Position numbers and translations under genes: made by a program. A stretch of 64,000 bases of DNA, from assembly GCA_040877625.1 (NCBI GenBank), contig JBBDNK010000024.1, forward strand, positions 124,001 to 188,000, given 5' to 3'. Below the pieces are notes generated by a model. The model was given only the letters and a program-made list of their open reading frames with translations, was not told where the DNA came from and ran no database searches. The stretch is from Methylonatrum sp040877625 (GTDB lineage: Bacteria; Pseudomonadota; Gammaproteobacteria; Nitrococcales; Aquisalimonadaceae). Below, in pieces: positions 32,846-42,538 of the stretch. Each line of letters begins with the position of its first letter. Position 1 is the stretch's first letter.

Positions 32846-34375
32846 TCAGGCCGATTCCACCGTCACTGGAATCTTGCCGATCCGCTGCCGCCACTCCCGT
32901 GGTCCGGTCTCGTGGACCGAAACGCCATTCGCATCCACCGCCACGGTGACCGGCATGTCCTCCACCTCGAACTCGTGGATCGCCTCCATGCCCAGATCCT
33001 CGAATGCCACCACCCGTGATTTGCGAATCGCCTTCGACACCAGGTAGGCGGCACCGCCCACCGCCATCAAGTACACCGCCTTGTGCCTTCGGATGGACTC
33101 GATGGCCACCGGCCCCCGCTCGGCCTTGCCGATCATCCCCAGCAGGCCCGTCTGCGCCAGCATCATGTCGGTGAACTTGTCCATGCGCGTGGCCGTGGTC
33201 GGCCCCGCCGGCCCCACCACCTCGTCACGCACCGGATCCACCGGGCCCACGTAATAAATGAAGCGATTATGGAAATCCACGCCCTCGGGCAGCGATTCGC
33301 CGCGCGCGAACATGTCGGCGATGCGCTTGTGCGCGGCATCGCGCCCGGTGAGCATGCGGCCGGACACCAGCAGCGTCTCACCCGGCTTCCAGGTGGCCAC
33401 GTCTTCCGGCGTTACGTTGTCCAGATTTACGCGGCGGGCATTATCGGCTCCGGCCCGGGTGATCTGCGGCCAGTCGTCCAGGGAAGGCGGCGCCAATTCG
33501 GCAGGACCGGAGCCGTCCAGCACGAAATGCGCATGCCGGGTGGCCGCGCAATTGGGGATCATCGCCACTGGCAGATTGGCTGCGTGGGTGGGGTAATCCA
33601 GCACCTTCACGTCCAGCACCGTGGTCAGGCCGCCCAGCCCCTGGGCGCCGATACCGAGCTGATTGACCTTCTCGAAAATCTCCAGGCGCAGTTCCTCGGC
33701 ACGCGTCTTTGCGCCACGCTCCTTGAGCTCGTGGATATCGATGGATTCCATGCAGGCCTGTTTGGCCAGCACCATCGCTTTCTCGGCAGTGCCGCCGATG
33801 CCGATGCCAAGAATGCCCGGCGGGCACCAGCCGGCGCCCATGGTCGGCACCGTCTTCAGCACCCAGTCCACGATGCTGTCCGACGGATTGAGCATGACGA
33901 ACTTGGACTTGGCCTCCGAACCGCCGCCCTTGGCCGCCACCTCCACTTCCACGGTGTTGCCCGGCACCACACGGGTGTGCACCACCGCCGGGGTATTGTC
34001 CCCGGAATTCTTTCTGGCGCCCGCCGGGTCCTGCAGCACCGAGGCACGCAGCACGTTGTCCGGGTGGCCATAGGCGCGGCGTACGCCCTCGTTGACCATA
34101 TCCTCGACGCCCATGTCGGCGTCCCAGCGCACATCCATGCCGATGGTCAGAAATACCGTCACGATGCCTGTATCCTGACAGATTGGCCGACGTCCCTCGG
34201 CACACATCCGCGAGTTGATGAGGATCTGCGCCATGGCGTCCTTCGCGGCGGTGGATTCCTCCCGCTCGTAGGCCTCGGTCACCGCTTTCACGAAATCCAC
34301 GGGATGATAGTAGGAGATGTACTGGAGGGCGTCGGCAACGCTCTGGATCAGATCGTCCTGGCGGATGGTGGTCAT
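32846..34375 (-). CDS. fumA: Class I fumarate hydratase (FumA/FumB type)
   Basis: 509 residues, slightly shorter than E. coli FumA. Cluster cysteines occur in GRRPICQDTGIV (about residue 66), QACMESIDIHEL and IPNCAATRHAHF; other marks are GAGWCPPGILGIGIGG and IGKAERGP. The enzyme uses an oxygen-sensitive [4Fe-4S] cluster to interconvert fumarate and L-malate in the TCA cycle. It is divergent from metG and convergent with sufE. Confidence 0.92.
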   Translation of the reverse strand: MTTIRQDDLIQSVADALQYISYYHPVDFVKAVTEAYEREESTAAKDAMAQILINSRMCAEGRRPICQDTGIVTVFLTIGMDVRWDADMGVEDMVNEGVRRAYGHPDNVLRASVLQDPAGARKNSGDNTPAVVHTRVVPGNTVEVEVAAKGGGSEAKSKFVMLNPSDSIVDWVLKTVPTMGAGWCPPGILGIGIGGTAEKAMVLAKQACMESIDIHELKERGAKTRAEELRLEIFEKVNQLGIGAQGLGGLTTVLDVKVLDYPTHAANLPVAMIPNCAATRHAHFVLDGSGPAELAPPSLDDWPQITRAGADNARRVNLDNVTPEDVATWKPGETLLVSGRMLTGRDAAHKRIADMFARGESLPEGVDFHNRFIYYVGPVDPVRDEVVGPAGPTTATRMDKFTDMMLAQTGLLGMIGKAERGPVAIESIRRHKAVYLMAVGGAAYLVSKAIRKSRVVAFEDLGMEAIHEFEVEDMPVTVAVDANGVSVHETGPREWRQRIGKIPVTVESA

Positions 34376-34494
34376 GGGATGTACCTCTGCTTCGGCCGGG
34401 GAAAACCGCGATCCCGGTCCCGGCCGGCTGATTATCAGACGGCGAGTTTATACCACAGCGCCGCGGTCCGTCCCTACGAGGTCGCCAAATCTGG

Positions 34495-34500
34495 CATAAT
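34495..34500 (+). promoter_or_regulatory. Candidate -10 element of the metG promoter
   Basis: CATAAT, preceded by TCTGG, lies 35 bases before the metG ATG in the divergent fum-metG gap. No strong -35 hexamer is seen at the right distance. Confidence 0.35.
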
Positions 34501-34535
34501 CCGCGGCTTGAAGATGACACGCGAGACAAGGACAC

Positions 34536-36554
34536 ATGACGCGCAAAATCCTGGTAACCAGCGCCCTGCCTTACGCCAACGGGCCCATTCACCTCGGCCA
34601 CCTGGTGGAATACATTCAGACCGACATCTGGGTGCGTTTCCAGCGGCTGCGCGGCAACCAGTGCATCTACGTCTGCGCCGACGACGCCCACGGCACGCCA
34701 ATCATGCTCAAGGCGCGCGAGCTCGGCATCACGCCGGAGGCGCTGATCGAGCGCATCGGCCGTGAGCACCAGCAGGATTTCGCCGACTTTCTGATCGAGT
34801 TCGATAACTACTATTCCACCCACTCGGAAGAGAACCGGTATTATTCGGAGCTGATCTACAATCGCCTGAAGGACGCAGGCCACATCACCAGCCGCACCAT
34901 CAAGCAGGCCTACGACCCGGTCCAGAACATGTTTCTGCCGGACCGTTACATCAAGGGTGAATGCCCGCGCTGCGGGGCGGCGGACCAGTATGGCGACTCC
35001 TGCGAGGTCTGCGGCGCCACCTATACGCCGGCCGACCTCAAGAATGCGGTCTCCGTGATCTCCGGGGCCGCGCCCGAGGAGAAAGAGTCCCTGCACTACT
35101 TCTTCCGCCTGCAGGACTTCGGCGACATGCTTCGGGAATGGGCGGCCGGCGGCCATGTGCAGAGCGAAGTAGCCAACAAGCTCGAGGAATGGTTCAGCGA
35201 GGGACTGCGGGAATGGGACATTTCCCGCGACGCCCCCTACTTCGGCTTCCGCATCCCCGGCACCGAGGACAAGTATTTCTACGTCTGGCTGGATGCGCCC
35301 ATCGGCTATATGGCCAGCTTCCGCAACTGGTGCGACCGCAACGGCCAGGATTTCGACGCGTACTGGAAGGCGGATTCCGACACCGAGCTCTACCACTTCA
35401 TCGGCAAGGACATCGTCTACTTCCATGCCCTGTTCTGGCCGGCCATGCTGCATGGCGCCGGTTTCCGCAAACCTACCAGGATCTGCGCCCACGGCTTTCT
35501 CACCGTGAACGGGCAGAAGATGTCCAAATCTCGCGGCACGTTCATCATGGGGCGCACCTATCTCAACCATCTGGACCCGGAATACCTGCGCTATTACCTG
35601 GCGGCCAAAATGGCAAGCTCCATCCATGACCTTGACCTCAGCCTGGACGACTTCATCCAGCGGGTGAATTCCGACCTGGTGGGCAAGCTGGTAAACATCG
35701 CCAGCCGCAGCGCCAGCTTCATCAACAAGCGCTTCGACGGCCGCCTGGCGGATACGCTGGAAGCCCCCGACGTCTACCGGAACTTCGTGGCCAAAGGCGA
35801 GGACATTGCCGAGGCCTACGAGCAGCGCGAATTCTCCCGCGCCATTCGCGAGATCATGACGCTCGCCGATCAGGCCAACCAGTACTTCGACGAACGCCAG
35901 CCCTGGGTTCTGGCAAAGGACGAGGCCACGCTGGCCGAGGTGCAGACAGTCTGCACGCAGACGCTGAACCTGTTCCGGGTGCTGATCACGTACCTGAAGC
36001 CCGTGGTACCGAAGATCGCCGAGGCCGCGGAAACGTTCCTCAAGCTGCCGCCGCAGAACTGGTCATCGGTGAAGGAGCCTTTGCTCGGCCGCGACATCGG
36101 TGCCTTTTCGCCGCTGGCCACCCGGGTGGATCGCGATGCGGTGGATGCCATGGTGGAGGAATCCAGGGACACCATGGCCCCGGCAAAACCGGCGCCGACC
36201 GGGCCGCTGGCCGACGATCCCATTGCCGATCAGATCGAGATCGACGATTTCGCCAAACTGGACCTGCGCGTGGCCCGCATCACCGAGGCTGCGTATGTTG
36301 ACGGCGCCGACAAGCTGCTGCAGCTGACGCTGGATCTGGGCGGCGAGACCCGCAACGTATTCGCCGGGTTGCGCTCGGCCTACGAGCCCGAGCAGCTCAC
36401 GGGCAAGCTGACGGTGATGATCGCCAACCTCAAGCCCCGCAAGATGCGCTTCGGCCTATCCGAGGGCATGGTGCTGGCGGCCGGCCCGGGCGGCAAGGAC
36501 GTGTTCATCCTGGAACCACACGAAGGCGCGGAACCGGGAATGAAGATCAAGTAG
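34536..36554 (+). CDS. metG: Methionyl-tRNA synthetase
   Basis: 672 residues, the length of the long dimeric bacterial form. The class I signature HLGH is in YANGPIHLGHLVEY near residue 20. The zinc knuckle cysteines are in CPRCGAADQYGDSCEVCG. The KMSKS loop is in NGQKMSKSRGTF near residue 330. A C-terminal EMAP/Trbp111 tRNA-binding domain covers about residues 570-672 (DFAKLDLRVARI, ANLKPRKMRFGLSEGM). It charges tRNA(Met). A REP-like repeat separates it from the rsx operon. Confidence 0.97.
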   Translation: MTRKILVTSALPYANGPIHLGHLVEYIQTDIWVRFQRLRGNQCIYVCADDAHGTPIMLKARELGITPEALIERIGREHQQDFADFLIEFDNYYSTHSEENRYYSELIYNRLKDAGHITSRTIKQAYDPVQNMFLPDRYIKGECPRCGAADQYGDSCEVCGATYTPADLKNAVSVISGAAPEEKESLHYFFRLQDFGDMLREWAAGGHVQSEVANKLEEWFSEGLREWDISRDAPYFGFRIPGTEDKYFYVWLDAPIGYMASFRNWCDRNGQDFDAYWKADSDTELYHFIGKDIVYFHALFWPAMLHGAGFRKPTRICAHGFLTVNGQKMSKSRGTFIMGRTYLNHLDPEYLRYYLAAKMASSIHDLDLSLDDFIQRVNSDLVGKLVNIASRSASFINKRFDGRLADTLEAPDVYRNFVAKGEDIAEAYEQREFSRAIREIMTLADQANQYFDERQPWVLAKDEATLAEVQTVCTQTLNLFRVLITYLKPVVPKIAEAAETFLKLPPQNWSSVKEPLLGRDIGAFSPLATRVDRDAVDAMVEESRDTMAPAKPAPTGPLADDPIADQIEIDDFAKLDLRVARITEAAYVDGADKLLQLTLDLGGETRNVFAGLRSAYEPEQLTGKLTVMIANLKPRKMRFGLSEGMVLAAGPGGKDVFILEPHEGAEPGMKIK

Positions 36555-36563
36555 TCATTTCAT

Positions 36564-36594
36564 GCAGGGTGGATCGAACGCAGCGATATCCGCC
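36564..36594. repeat. Small palindromic repeat, REP-like (GGGTGGA type)
   Basis: GCAGGGTGGATCGAACGCAG continues into CGATATCCGCC, an imperfect hairpin just after the metG stop. It shares the GCAGGGTGGA arm with the element at 18358 and sits before rsxA. Confidence 0.5.
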
Positions 36595-36622
36595 GCAAGG
36601 CCTCAGCAGGTGATGTCAGCCA

Positions 36623-37204
36623 ATGACCGAACTGGCCCTGGTCCTCATCAGCACGGTGCTCGTCAACAACTTCGTCCTGGTGAAGTTCCTTGGGCTGTGT
36701 CCGTTCATGGGCGTTTCCCGCCAGCTGGAAAGCGCCATGGGCATGGCGATGGCCACCACCTTCGTACTGACGCTGTCATCGGTGATCAGCTATCTGGTTA
36801 ACGCCTGGCTGCTGGCGCCGATGGGTCTGGAGTACCTGCGTACCATCGCCTTCATCCTGGTGATCGCCGCCGTGGTGCAGTTCACCGAGCTGGCGGTGCG
36901 CCGCGCCAGCCCCCTGCTGCATCAGATGCTGGGCATCTTCCTGCCGCTGATTACCACCAACTGCGCGGTACTTGGCGTGGCACTGCTCAGCGTGCAGGCG
37001 CAGAACGACTTCCTGACCTCGGCGGTCTACGGCTTCGGCGCGGCAGCGGGCTTTTCGCTGGTACTGGTACTGTTTGCCGGCCTGCGCGAGCGCCTCGCCG
37101 CCGCCGACGTACCGGCGCCATTCCGCGGACCGGCAATTGCGCTGATCACCGCCGGCCTGATGTCGCTCGCGTTCATGGGCTTCGTCGGACTGATTTCCAC
37201 ATAA
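36623..37204 (+). CDS. rsxA: RsxA/RnfA membrane subunit of the Rsx (Rnf-type) complex
   Basis: 193 residues with six predicted membrane helices and the family segments LVNNFVLVKFLGLCPFMGVS near the N-terminus and FLPLITTNCAVLGVALL mid-protein. RsxA and RsxE are paralogous, inverted membrane halves that hold an Fe-S site between them. The complex moves electrons between reduced pyridine nucleotide/ferredoxin and membrane acceptors. In enterics it keeps SoxR reduced; in others it pumps ions. First gene of a complete rsxABCDGE operon. Confidence 0.96.
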   Translation: MTELALVLISTVLVNNFVLVKFLGLCPFMGVSRQLESAMGMAMATTFVLTLSSVISYLVNAWLLAPMGLEYLRTIAFILVIAAVVQFTELAVRRASPLLHQMLGIFLPLITTNCAVLGVALLSVQAQNDFLTSAVYGFGAAAGFSLVLVLFAGLRERLAAADVPAPFRGPAIALITAGLMSLAFMGFVGLIST

Positions 37205-37219
37205 AGAGGCTGTACTTCG

Positions 37220-37756
37220 ATGCTGGAAGCGCTGCTGGTACTGGGCCTGCTGGCCGCCGTGCTCGGCGGCGTGCTCGGCTTTGCCGCGGTCCGGCTGCGG
37301 GTGGACGGCAATCCGGTGGCGGACCGCATCGACGCCCTGCTGCCGCAGACCCAGTGCGGTCAGTGCAACTACCCTGGTTGTCGCCCCTATGCCGAAGCCA
37401 TCGCCCGCGGCGAGGCGCCCATCAATCAGTGTCCGCCCGGCGGTGAGCGCACCATCCAGGACCTCGCCGAACTGCTGGATCGGGACCCCTTGCCGCTCAA
37501 TACCGAACACGGCAAACCACCGCAAACCGCGCTCGCGGCCTGGATCGAAGAACCGCTCTGCATCGGCTGCACGCTCTGCATCCAGGCCTGCCCCGTGGAC
37601 GCTATCGTCGGCGCCCGCGGCCGCATGCACACGGTAATCCACGATGAATGCACCGGCTGCGAGCTGTGCGTGGACCCTTGCCCGGTGGACTGCATCCACA
37701 TGCTGCCGGCCGATACCCCTGCCGGCACGCGTACAGCCGTGGCGGTGACGGAATGA
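37220..37756 (+). CDS. rsxB: RsxB/RnfB iron-sulfur subunit
   Basis: 178 residues. An N-terminal membrane helix precedes a cluster domain (CGQCNYPGCRPYA, with a later cysteine in INQCPPGG) and two ferredoxin clusters (CIGCTLCIQACPVDAI and CTGCELCVDPCPVDCI). The protein is at the cytoplasmic face and feeds electrons into the complex. Its TGA overlaps the rsxC start (ATGA). Confidence 0.96.
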   Translation: MLEALLVLGLLAAVLGGVLGFAAVRLRVDGNPVADRIDALLPQTQCGQCNYPGCRPYAEAIARGEAPINQCPPGGERTIQDLAELLDRDPLPLNTEHGKPPQTALAAWIEEPLCIGCTLCIQACPVDAIVGARGRMHTVIHDECTGCELCVDPCPVDCIHMLPADTPAGTRTAVAVTE

Positions 37757-39348
37757 GCGCGCGACAACTGTTCCGGTTTTCAGGCGGCCTGCACCTCCCC
37801 AACCTGAAAGATCTCTCCGACCACCAGCCCCTGCGTAGCCTGCCGGTGCCGGAATTCCTGGTGATCCCGCTTGTGGATTATACCGGCGAGGCACTTCATC
37901 CGGCTGTTGCCCAGGGAGACTCGGTCGGCAAGGGAGATATCCTCGGCGACCCCGTCAGCGGCCGTGGCGTTCCCGTACGCGCCGGTAGTTCAGGCACGGT
38001 GACGGCACTCGAGCCGCGCGCGGTTGCCGGCCGCGAACAGGCGCTTTGCGTGGTATTGCGCACCGATGGTCTGGATACCTGGAGCGCAAGCCGACCCCAA
38101 GCTATCGACACCCCCCTGACTGCCACGGCCGAAGAATTGCTGGAGCGGATCCGCCAATGCGGGGTGGTCGGCCTCGGCGGTGCCGGCTTCCCCACCGCAG
38201 ACAAGATAGCCGCCGCGCGGCGCTTCGGCGTGCGGACACTGATAATCAACGGCGTCGAATGCGAACCCTGCATCACCTGCGATGACCGCCTGCTGCGGGA
38301 GCGCGCCGCGGAAGTGGTCAGCGGCATCGGCATCCTGCGGCACATCCTGGGTGCGGAACAGACCCTGATCGCGCTTGAGGAAGACCGGACCGAAGCCCCG
38401 GCCGCCATTCAACAGGCACTCCGGGACTGCGCGGACGACACGACCGGGGTTGTAACCGTGCCGGTGGTCTACCCGGCGGGAAGTGAACGCCAGCTTATCC
38501 TGACTCTCACCGGGCAGGAAGTTCCCGCCGCCGGACTGCCAATCGACATCGGCATGGTTTGCCAGAACGCCGGTACCGCCGCCGCCGTGCACCGCGCCGT
38601 GGTGCTGGGCGAACCGCAGATCAGCCGGATCGTAACCGTTACCGGCCCGGGCGTGAGGGATCCACGCAACCTGGAGGTTCTCATCGGCACCGCCATGGCG
38701 GAGTTGATTCAAGCTGCCGGCGGCTACGCCGAGGGCGTCAACCGCCTGATCATGGGCGGCCCCATGATGGGCCTCGCCCTGCCCGATGACACGCTGCCCG
38801 TCACCTGGGCCACCAATTGCCTGCTTGCCGATGATGGCACCATCCTGCCTGAGACCGACACGGTGATGCCCTGCATCCGTTGCGGCGCCTGCGCGAATGC
38901 CTGCCCTGCCACGCTCTTGCCGCAGCAGCTTTACTGGTACGCCCGGGACGCGGATCTCGAGCAGCTCCGGAATCACCATTTGCCGGACTGCCTTGAATGC
39001 GGTGCCTGCGACTACGTCTGCCCCAGCCATATCCCGCTGGTCGACCATTTCCGCGCCGGCAAGGCCGCCATCCGGCAGCAAGACCAGGAACGACAGCGCG
39101 CCGATCTGGCGCGTGAACGTTACCAGTTCCGGCAACAACGGCTGGAGATGCAGGAACAGGACCTGCAGGAACGTCGCCGCCGCAAGAAAGATGCGCTACG
39201 CCAGAACCGGCCCGATCCAGAGTCTTTACCAGCGAACGGACCAGACCCGGCGACGGACCCGCGCAAGGCCGCGATACAGGCAGCCATCGCGCGTGCCCGA
39301 GCTAAAAAGGCCGGTGCCCCGGACAGCGAGGGCGAAGATGAAAGTTAA
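37753..39348 (+). CDS. rsxC: RsxC/RnfC flavin- and NADH-binding subunit
   Basis: 531 residues from the ATG at 37753, which overlaps rsxB; longer upstream frames are spurious. The N-terminal part has the Nqo1-like fold (GGAGFPTADKIAA, NGVECEPCITCDDRLL). Two ferredoxin motifs follow (CIRCGACANACPATLLPQ and CLECGACDYVCPSHIPL). The tail is a charged helical region that is shorter than in E. coli, where long repeats follow. It is the likely NADH-oxidising entry subunit. Confidence 0.95.
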   Translation: MSARQLFRFSGGLHLPNLKDLSDHQPLRSLPVPEFLVIPLVDYTGEALHPAVAQGDSVGKGDILGDPVSGRGVPVRAGSSGTVTALEPRAVAGREQALCVVLRTDGLDTWSASRPQAIDTPLTATAEELLERIRQCGVVGLGGAGFPTADKIAAARRFGVRTLIINGVECEPCITCDDRLLRERAAEVVSGIGILRHILGAEQTLIALEEDRTEAPAAIQQALRDCADDTTGVVTVPVVYPAGSERQLILTLTGQEVPAAGLPIDIGMVCQNAGTAAAVHRAVVLGEPQISRIVTVTGPGVRDPRNLEVLIGTAMAELIQAAGGYAEGVNRLIMGGPMMGLALPDDTLPVTWATNCLLADDGTILPETDTVMPCIRCGACANACPATLLPQQLYWYARDADLEQLRNHHLPDCLECGACDYVCPSHIPLVDHFRAGKAAIRQQDQERQRADLARERYQFRQQRLEMQEQDLQERRRRKKDALRQNRPDPESLPANGPDPATDPRKAAIQAAIARARAKKAGAPDSEGEDES

Positions 39349-39362
39349 GGAGACCGTGTTCC

Positions 39363-40409
39363 ATGCGCTTTGCCACTGACGGCGCGCGCCCTCTGCGACC
39401 GGCGAATACGGTGTCGCTGCTCATGCGCCGGGTGCTTTACGCGCTGGTGCCCGGCACTGCCGCCATGCTGTGGCTGTTCGGCTGGGGCGTGCTGTTCAAC
39501 ATCCTGCTGGCGGTAACGTCGGCTGTGGTCGTCGAGGCCGCGATGCTGAAACTGCGCAGCCGGCCGGCGCGGCTGTTCCTGAGCGACTGGAGCGCCGTGG
39601 TCGCGGCCGTTCTCCTGGCACTCGCCCTGCCGCCGCTGCTGCCATGGTGGATGCCCATGCTGGGCATCGCATTTGCACTGGTATTCGGCAAGCATCTCTA
39701 CGGCGGCATCGGCTACAACCCCTTCAACCCCGCCATGATCGGGTATGTGATGCTGCTGGTCTCCTTTCCTCGGGACATGACCCTGTGGACGGCACCGGCA
39801 CTGGCGGTCGGCGCGCTGCCCGGCCTGCTGGAGACGGCCGGCTTCGTATTCCTCGGCCAGATGCCCGCGTCCCTGAGCCTGGACGCCCTGACCCAGGCCA
39901 CACCGCTGGATCATATAAGAACCAGTCTGGGCTTGGGACTGACCCTTTCGGAAGTGTATGGCGGCGGGCTATTCGGCGCGTTTGCGGGCAGAGGATGGGA
40001 GTGGATCAATCTGCTGTTTCTGGCCGGCGGGCTATGGATGATCCGCTACCGGGTAATCGACTGGCGGATTCCGCTAGGCGTCGTCGCCGGCATGTCCATC
40101 CCGGCATTCCTGTTCTGGGCCGCAAACGCCGATCAGTTCGCCTCGCCGTTGTTCCATCTGCTCAGCGGTGGCGCGATGCTCGGCGCCTTTTTCATTGCCA
40201 CCGATCCGGTCTCCGCCGCCACCACCCCCGGCGGCAGGCTTTACTATGGGCTCGGCATCGGGATACTGATCTGGGTAATCCGCAGCTGGGGCGGTTACCC
40301 GGACGGCATCGCCTTCGCGGTCCTGCTGATGAATATGGGCGCGCCCCTGCTGGACAGGTACACCAGACCGCGAACATACGGCCATCACCCGAAGCGAGGA
40401 AAGGAGTAG
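39363..40409 (+). CDS. rsxD: RsxD/RnfD flavin-bearing membrane subunit
   Basis: 348 residues, highly hydrophobic, with about nine or ten membrane helices. The covalent FMN region is in LSLDALTQATPLDHIR, where the threonine of the ATP-like SxTQATP motif would carry FMN. FGKHLYGGIGYNPFNPAMIG and IATDPVSAATTPGGRLYYG are also typical. It forms the membrane electron path together with RsxA, RsxE and RsxG. Confidence 0.95.
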   Translation: MRFATDGARPLRPANTVSLLMRRVLYALVPGTAAMLWLFGWGVLFNILLAVTSAVVVEAAMLKLRSRPARLFLSDWSAVVAAVLLALALPPLLPWWMPMLGIAFALVFGKHLYGGIGYNPFNPAMIGYVMLLVSFPRDMTLWTAPALAVGALPGLLETAGFVFLGQMPASLSLDALTQATPLDHIRTSLGLGLTLSEVYGGGLFGAFAGRGWEWINLLFLAGGLWMIRYRVIDWRIPLGVVAGMSIPAFLFWAANADQFASPLFHLLSGGAMLGAFFIATDPVSAATTPGGRLYYGLGIGILIWVIRSWGGYPDGIAFAVLLMNMGAPLLDRYTRPRTYGHHPKRGKE

Positions 40410-40415
40410 AAACTG

Positions 40416-41123
40416 GTGAACGAGACCCGCGCGACGATCCGGGCCGTGCTCATAGCCGGCGGGCTGCTGCTGGCATTCGCGCTGGCGGGTGTCGGAATGG
40501 TTGCCCTGACCTACGAGCAGACCCTGGAGCGTATCGCCGAAAACCGCCGGTTGACCATGCTTCGGCAGTTGCAGACCGTCATCCCGCCCGGCATATACGA
40601 CAACCGCCCCGACCAGGACACACTGATGGTGCGCGACCCGACCCTGCTCGGCAGCGCGGGCCCCCTGACCGTCTACCGCGCAAGACTGGACGGTGAGCCC
40701 ACTGCCGCCATCCTCACCGTAGTGGCGCTGGACGGCTACAGCGGCAATATCAGCCTGCTGGTAGGCGTTTTTTCCGACGGCAGACTATCTGGAGTGCGCG
40801 TGATTTCGCATCAGGAAACCCCCGGCCTGGGGGATGCCATCGAGCGTGAGCGCAGTACCTGGATAAGCGGCTTCGATAACCGCAGCCTGGAAGACCCGCC
40901 GCGAGACGGTTGGCGGGTGCGCCGCGACGGCGGCGAATTTGACCACATTACCGGCGCTACCATCACGTCCCGCGCGGTGATAAAGGCCGTCCGCAATGCC
41001 TTGCTCTATTTTGAGCAACACCGCGACACGCTGCTCGACATCGAGGCCGGGACCAGCACTGAAACCAGCCCCGCGAAGGACGACGGCGAGGAAACAGAGG
41101 GAGCAGCGCGCAGTGGCGACTGA
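40416..41123 (+). CDS. rsxG: RsxG/RnfG periplasmic FMN-binding subunit
   Basis: 235 residues from a GTG start with AAGGAG upstream. One N-terminal membrane helix anchors a periplasmic FMN-binding domain. The covalent FMN attachment motif is ITGATITSRAV (S/TGATxTS) near residue 180. The acidic C-terminal tail (EAGTSTETSPAKDDGEETEG) is longer than usual and overlaps rsxE. Confidence 0.94.
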   Translation: MNETRATIRAVLIAGGLLLAFALAGVGMVALTYEQTLERIAENRRLTMLRQLQTVIPPGIYDNRPDQDTLMVRDPTLLGSAGPLTVYRARLDGEPTAAILTVVALDGYSGNISLLVGVFSDGRLSGVRVISHQETPGLGDAIERERSTWISGFDNRSLEDPPRDGWRVRRDGGEFDHITGATITSRAVIKAVRNALLYFEQHRDTLLDIEAGTSTETSPAKDDGEETEGAARSGD

Positions 41124-41817
41124 CGATGCCCGCGGTATCGTCCGCGATGGCCTCTGGACCAACAATCCCGGCCTGGTGCAGCTACTGGGGCTATGCCCGC
41201 TGCTGGCGGTAAGCGCCAGTGTGGTCAATGCCCTGACACTCGGTCTGGCAACCATGCTGGTGTTGCTGGCTTCCAATGTCACGGTGTCACTGATTCGTCA
41301 CGCGGTGCGGCCCGAAGTGCGCATTGCCGTGTTCGTGCTGATCATCGCCTCGTTCGTCACCACCGTGGAGTTGGTGATGAACGCCTGGTTTCATGAACTG
41401 TATCTGGTACTGGGCATTTTCATCCCGTTGATCGTCACCAACTGCGCCATACTCGGCCGCGCCGAGGCCTTTGCGTCCCGGAACGGGCCGGCGGCCGCCG
41501 CGCTCGACGGCCTGATGATGGGGCTGGGTTTCTGCCTGGTGCTGGTCGCCCTCGGTGCCATGCGGGAGTTGCTCGGGCACGGCACGCTGTTGCGTCAGGC
41601 ACATTTTCTGGTGGGTGACTGGGGGCGGGCGCTGGAGTTACGTATCCTGCCGTTCGAGGATGGCCTGCTGCTGGCCCTGCTGCCGCCAGGCGCGTTTATC
41701 GGCCTGGGGCTGCTGCTGGCGCTGAAGAATGTAATTGACGGGTGGTTGGAGCGGCGGCGTACGCGGATTGCCGGAGAACATGCCCCGGTCGCAGTGGGGA
41801 GTCGGTTGCGGCCATAA
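41113..41817 (+). CDS. rsxE: RsxE/RnfE membrane subunit
   Basis: 234 residues from a GTG at 41113, overlapping rsxG by eleven bases, with GAGGGAG nine bases upstream. Six membrane helices, NNPGLVQLLGLCPLLAVS and GIFIPLIVTNCAILGRAEAF, mirror RsxA. Together the two subunits surround a membrane [2Fe-2S] site. It ends the rsx operon; nth follows after 32 bases, the same order as in E. coli. Confidence 0.95.
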   Translation: MATDDARGIVRDGLWTNNPGLVQLLGLCPLLAVSASVVNALTLGLATMLVLLASNVTVSLIRHAVRPEVRIAVFVLIIASFVTTVELVMNAWFHELYLVLGIFIPLIVTNCAILGRAEAFASRNGPAAAALDGLMMGLGFCLVLVALGAMRELLGHGTLLRQAHFLVGDWGRALELRILPFEDGLLLALLPPGAFIGLGLLLALKNVIDGWLERRRTRIAGEHAPVAVGSRLRP

Positions 41818-41849
41818 CGACAGTACCGAACACCGATCAAAGGACCACA

Positions 41850-42482
41850 ATGAACCAGGAAAAGCGCCATGAAATCTTCCGCCGTCTGCGCGAAGCCAAC
41901 CCCAATCCGACCACCGAACTTGAATACAGCTCCCCCTTCGAACTGCTGATCGCCGTGGTGCTCTCCGCCCAGGCCACCGATAAGGGCGTAAACAAGGCGA
42001 CGGCGAAGCTGTTCCCGGCAGCCAATACGCCGCAGGCCATTCTGGCACTGGGCGAGGACGGCCTGAAGCAATACATCAAGACCATCGGCCTGTTCAACAG
42101 CAAGGCCGCAAACATCATCAAACTCTGCCGGATGCTGGTGGAACTGCACGGCGGCGAGGTGCCGCAAAGCCGAGGAGCTCTGGAAGCGCTGCCCGGTGTC
42201 GGCCGAAAGACAGCCAACGTGATGCTCAATACCGCCTTCGGCCAGCCGACCATGGCTGTGGACACCCACATCTTCCGCGTATCCAATCGCACTGGCCTTG
42301 CCCGGGGCAGGACTGTCCGGGAAGTGGAGGACAAGCTGGTACGCAACATTCCCCGGGAATTCCGCCTCGACGCCCATCACTGGCTGATCCTGCACGGCCG
42401 CTACGTCTGCGTGGCAAGAAAGCCCCGCTGCGGGGCGTGCGTGATTTATGATCTATGCGAGTATGAACACAAGACCGAGTAA
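41850..42482 (+). CDS. nth: Endonuclease III (DNA glycosylase/AP lyase)
   Basis: 210 residues from the ATG at 41850 (AGGA upstream). The helix-hairpin-helix with catalytic lysine is ALPGVGRKTANVMLN near residue 120, the catalytic aspartate is in VDTHIFRVSNR, and the C-terminal [4Fe-4S] loop is CVARKPRCGACVIYDLC. It removes oxidised pyrimidines from DNA. The rsx-nth linkage is conserved across gammaproteobacteria. Confidence 0.96.
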   Translation: MNQEKRHEIFRRLREANPNPTTELEYSSPFELLIAVVLSAQATDKGVNKATAKLFPAANTPQAILALGEDGLKQYIKTIGLFNSKAANIIKLCRMLVELHGGEVPQSRGALEALPGVGRKTANVMLNTAFGQPTMAVDTHIFRVSNRTGLARGRTVREVEDKLVRNIPREFRLDAHHWLILHGRYVCVARKPRCGACVIYDLCEYEHKTE

Positions 42483-42538
42483 TGGAGGGCCGCGGCCAGT
42501 TCCCTCCCGTCTGAAGCCCAAGCCGATGGACAAACCGA

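Noticed and set aside
33441..35627. A 728-codon minus-strand frame spanning fumarase and metG.
   Set aside because: It runs antisense to metG and out of frame through fumarase. Both real genes have complete conserved motifs in their own frames.
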